Shown here: positions 43,629 through 45,240 of the stretch, in pieces
Position numbering within the stretch: position 1 is the first letter of the stretch
Layout: each line of letters opens with the position of its first letter
Assembly (NCBI GenBank): GCA_902560185.1
Contig: CACEKW010000007.1
Location: 1-45,240, forward strand
From: an uncultured Pelagibacteraceae bacterium
GTDB lineage: Bacteria; Pseudomonadota; Alphaproteobacteria; Pelagibacterales; Pelagibacteraceae
Direction of reading: 5' to 3'
Length of the DNA stretch: 45,240 bases
Translations under genes and position numbers: made by a program
Notes under the pieces: generated by a model
The model's input: the letters and a program-made list of their open reading frames with translations, nothing else
Told to the model about the DNA's origin: nothing
Database searches by the model: none

Positions 43629-45110
43629 TTAATTATTTGATGCAGTATTTAATAATGATAATTGAGTGATTTTACTATCACCAAGTTCATCGATAGGTTT
43701 AACAGGATAATCTCCAGTAAAATAATGATCAGTTAATTGAGGATAACTTTCGTTTCTTCCATCAAAACCTATTGCGCGATACATTCCATTTACTGACAAA
43801 AATTTTAAAGATTTTGCACCTATGTACTCACAAATTTCGGAGTTACTTTTATTCGCCGCAAGTAATTCTTTTTTAGTTGGTGTGTCAACTCCATAAAAAT
43901 CAGGAAATTTTATTTCTGGACAGGCAATTCTAACATGAACCTCTTTTGCACCAGCGTCATATAGCATTTTAACTATTTTATGGGATGTGGTACCTCTTAC
44001 TAGCGAGTCATCAACTAAAATTATTTTTTTACGTTGAATAGTCGATTGATTAGCATTTAATTTTAATTTAACACCTAAGCTTCTAATTTTTTGACTTGGT
44101 TCAATGAAAGTTCTTCCGACATAATGATTTCTGACTAAACCAAGCTCAAATTTTACATTTAATGATTGTGCAAAACCTAAAGCAGCTGCATTCCCAGAAT
44201 CTGGTACTGGTACAACAATATCAGCATCTATATCATTTTCTTTTGCAAGTTCTGAGCCAAGATTTTTTCTATGTTCATATGCAGTTTTTCCATCAAGCAT
44301 GCTATCTGGTCTTGCAAAATAAATATATTCAAAAACACAAGGTCTAACTTTTCTTGGTGGAAATGGTTTAATACTTTTAAGTTCATTATTTTCTATTAAG
44401 ACAATTTCACCATTTTCAACTTCTCGTATGAATTTTGCACCAATTATATCTAATGCACAAGTTTCAGATGCTAGCACATAGCTATTTTTTAATTTTCCAA
44501 TTACCAAAGGCCTGATACCAAAAGGATCTCTTACACCTACTAATGAAGTTTGAGTTAACATTACTAAAGCGTATCCACCTTGTATTTGAAAAATTGCATC
44601 AACAATTTTATCTATTGTTTTTGCCCGCTTTGACTTAGCAATTAATTGAACTATTGTTTCTGTATCTGATGTTGTGTAGAAAATTGCACCTTCATCAACT
44701 AATTTTTTTCTTAAAGAAATAGAATTGGTTAAATTTCCATTATGAGCTACCCCGATCCCTCCAGCATTAGTATCAGCAAAGAAAGGTTGAATGTTTCTAA
44801 GAGTATTTTCACCTGTTGTACTATATCTGTTATGTCCAATAGCATAATCTCCTTGAAGTTTTTTTAATATTTTTTCTTTATTAAAATTATCACCTACCAA
44901 ACCAAATCTTTTTTCAGAAAAATATTGTTTACCATCAAAAGTAACGATACCACATCCTTCCTGACCCCTGTGTTGAAGAGCATGAAGTCCTAAGGCAGTT
45001 AATGCAGAAGCATCCTTGGTATTACTTATTCCAAATATACCACACTCTTCTTTCAGCTTAGGATCAAATATTTTTAATTTTCTCTTTAGATTTTTGATAT
45101 GTTTTTTCAT
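43629..45110 (-). CDS. purF: amidophosphoribosyltransferase
   Basis: PurF commits PRPP to purine synthesis by replacing pyrophosphate with ammonia from glutamine. Its 493 residues begin with a 22-residue basic stretch before nucleophile C23 (EECGIFGIS), which may be a cleaved propeptide. HRGQEGCGIV, GHNRYSTTG and HNGNLTNS complete the glutaminase, and the PRPP motif is KIILVDDSLVRGTTS. The protein resembles the Bacillus type, but the iron-sulfur cysteines are replaced (PDFYGVD and a Cys-free QLTDHYFTGDYP), so no cluster is expected. Its start lies 47 bases inside the preceding gene in another frame. Confidence 0.97.
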   Translation of the reverse strand: MKKHIKNLKRKLKIFDPKLKEECGIFGISNTKDASALTALGLHALQHRGQEGCGIVTFDGKQYFSEKRFGLVGDNFNKEKILKKLQGDYAIGHNRYSTTGENTLRNIQPFFADTNAGGIGVAHNGNLTNSISLRKKLVDEGAIFYTTSDTETIVQLIAKSKRAKTIDKIVDAIFQIQGGYALVMLTQTSLVGVRDPFGIRPLVIGKLKNSYVLASETCALDIIGAKFIREVENGEIVLIENNELKSIKPFPPRKVRPCVFEYIYFARPDSMLDGKTAYEHRKNLGSELAKENDIDADIVVPVPDSGNAAALGFAQSLNVKFELGLVRNHYVGRTFIEPSQKIRSLGVKLKLNANQSTIQRKKIILVDDSLVRGTTSHKIVKMLYDAGAKEVHVRIACPEIKFPDFYGVDTPTKKELLAANKSNSEICEYIGAKSLKFLSVNGMYRAIGFDGRNESYPQLTDHYFTGDYPVKPIDELGDSKITQLSLLNTASNN

Positions 45111-45240
45111 CAGGAAATTTTTCTAATAAATAATTACTACCTTTTTCTAAATATGGAAAGATTAATGATTTACTCAAATTTACTGGCCATTTATCGTGAT
45201 TATATACAATGTGCACACCTGAGAAGATACATACAGAGAT
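45064..45240 (-). CDS. CvpA-like membrane protein (C-terminal end only)
   Basis: On the minus strand a frame is open from the window edge to a TGA at 45064-45066, giving 58 residues. A hydrophobic stretch is followed by KWPVNLSKSLIFPYLEKGSNYLLEKFP and a Lys-rich tail. The W-x3-L-S-K-S-L-x2-P-Y spacing resembles the end of CvpA (colicin V production protein), and cvpA directly before purF is a common bacterial order. The overlap with purF is 47 bases, the longest in the window. Most of the gene lies beyond the window. Confidence 0.6.
   Translation of the reverse strand: MSVCIFSGVHIVYNHDKWPVNLSKSLIFPYLEKGSNYLLEKFPDEKTYQKSKEKIKNI

Overview
The window looks like a chromosomal segment of a SAR11-type marine alphaproteobacterium (Candidatus Pelagibacter or a close relative). 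The evidence is very AT-rich DNA, almost no spacers (no stretch over 300 bases lacks a gene), many 1-11 nt gene overlaps, convergent genes whose stop codons overlap, a tandem glycine riboswitch before gcvT, and the order tolC-like/recA/alaS/icd. The genus call rests on gene content and style, not on a database match. I see no rRNA, tRNA, insertion sequence, phage gene, CRISPR array or attachment site. Nearly everything is core metabolism.

Layout. (1) 1-6435: end of a TolC-like gene, recA with a possible SOS box and a hairpin terminator, alaS, and icd convergent with alaS. (2) 6510-13361: psd-pssA (phosphatidylethanolamine synthesis), a GT-A-like glycosyltransferase and rlmE. Then guaB (IMP dehydrogenase without CBS domains), a small TPR protein, guaA and panB. 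(3) 13358-16898: a TerC-family membrane protein, then a TRAP transporter dctP-dctQ-dctM with a hairpin between the binding protein and the permease. (4) 16895-20693: 5-oxoprolinase subunits pxpA (with a TPR protein) divergent from pxpB-pxpC and an EamA transporter. (5) 20714-28973: glycine riboswitch, gcvT-gcvH-gcvP, then a COG2907 FAD protein, DUF1365, a Cfa-like methyltransferase and a DUF3833-like lipoprotein. (6) 28970-35601: SDR, TspO, a DadA-like FAD oxidoreductase, selO with an exported msrA, NAD formate dehydrogenase, an HPP membrane protein and a SufU-like scaffold. (7) 35688-39918: EamA transporter and glycine amidinotransferase, a lysine-rich coiled-coil protein, and an MFS transporter. 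(8) 39976-45240: a minus-strand run cvpA(partial)-purF-HD protein-gshA-gshB-EamA.

How the genes fit together. One theme is glycine and one-carbon flux: glycine cleavage under a glycine riboswitch, formate dehydrogenase to oxidise formate, glycine amidinotransferase using glycine, and a DadA/sarcosine-oxidase-like flavoprotein. A second is the glutathione/pyroglutamate cycle: gshA and gshB make glutathione and pxpABC opens pyroglutamate, with a TRAP importer and an EamA transporter beside the pxp genes. A third is membrane lipid modification and photo-oxidative stress: the FAD/DUF1365/Cfa-like/DUF3833/SDR/TspO set, with MsrA and SelO close by.

Most interesting points: the Cfa-like enzyme has lost two bicarbonate-site residues of true cyclopropane synthases; the IMP dehydrogenase lacks its Bateman domain; the amidinotransferase keeps its Asp-His-Cys residues; an HD protein between purF and gshA has a ligand pattern like MIOX/PhnZ diiron oxygenases; ATTAG/CTAAT half-sites cluster before the EamA-amidinotransferase pair; and the last aptamer stem of the glycine riboswitch ends two bases before the gcvT start codon. 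I found no clear new defence or mobile system.
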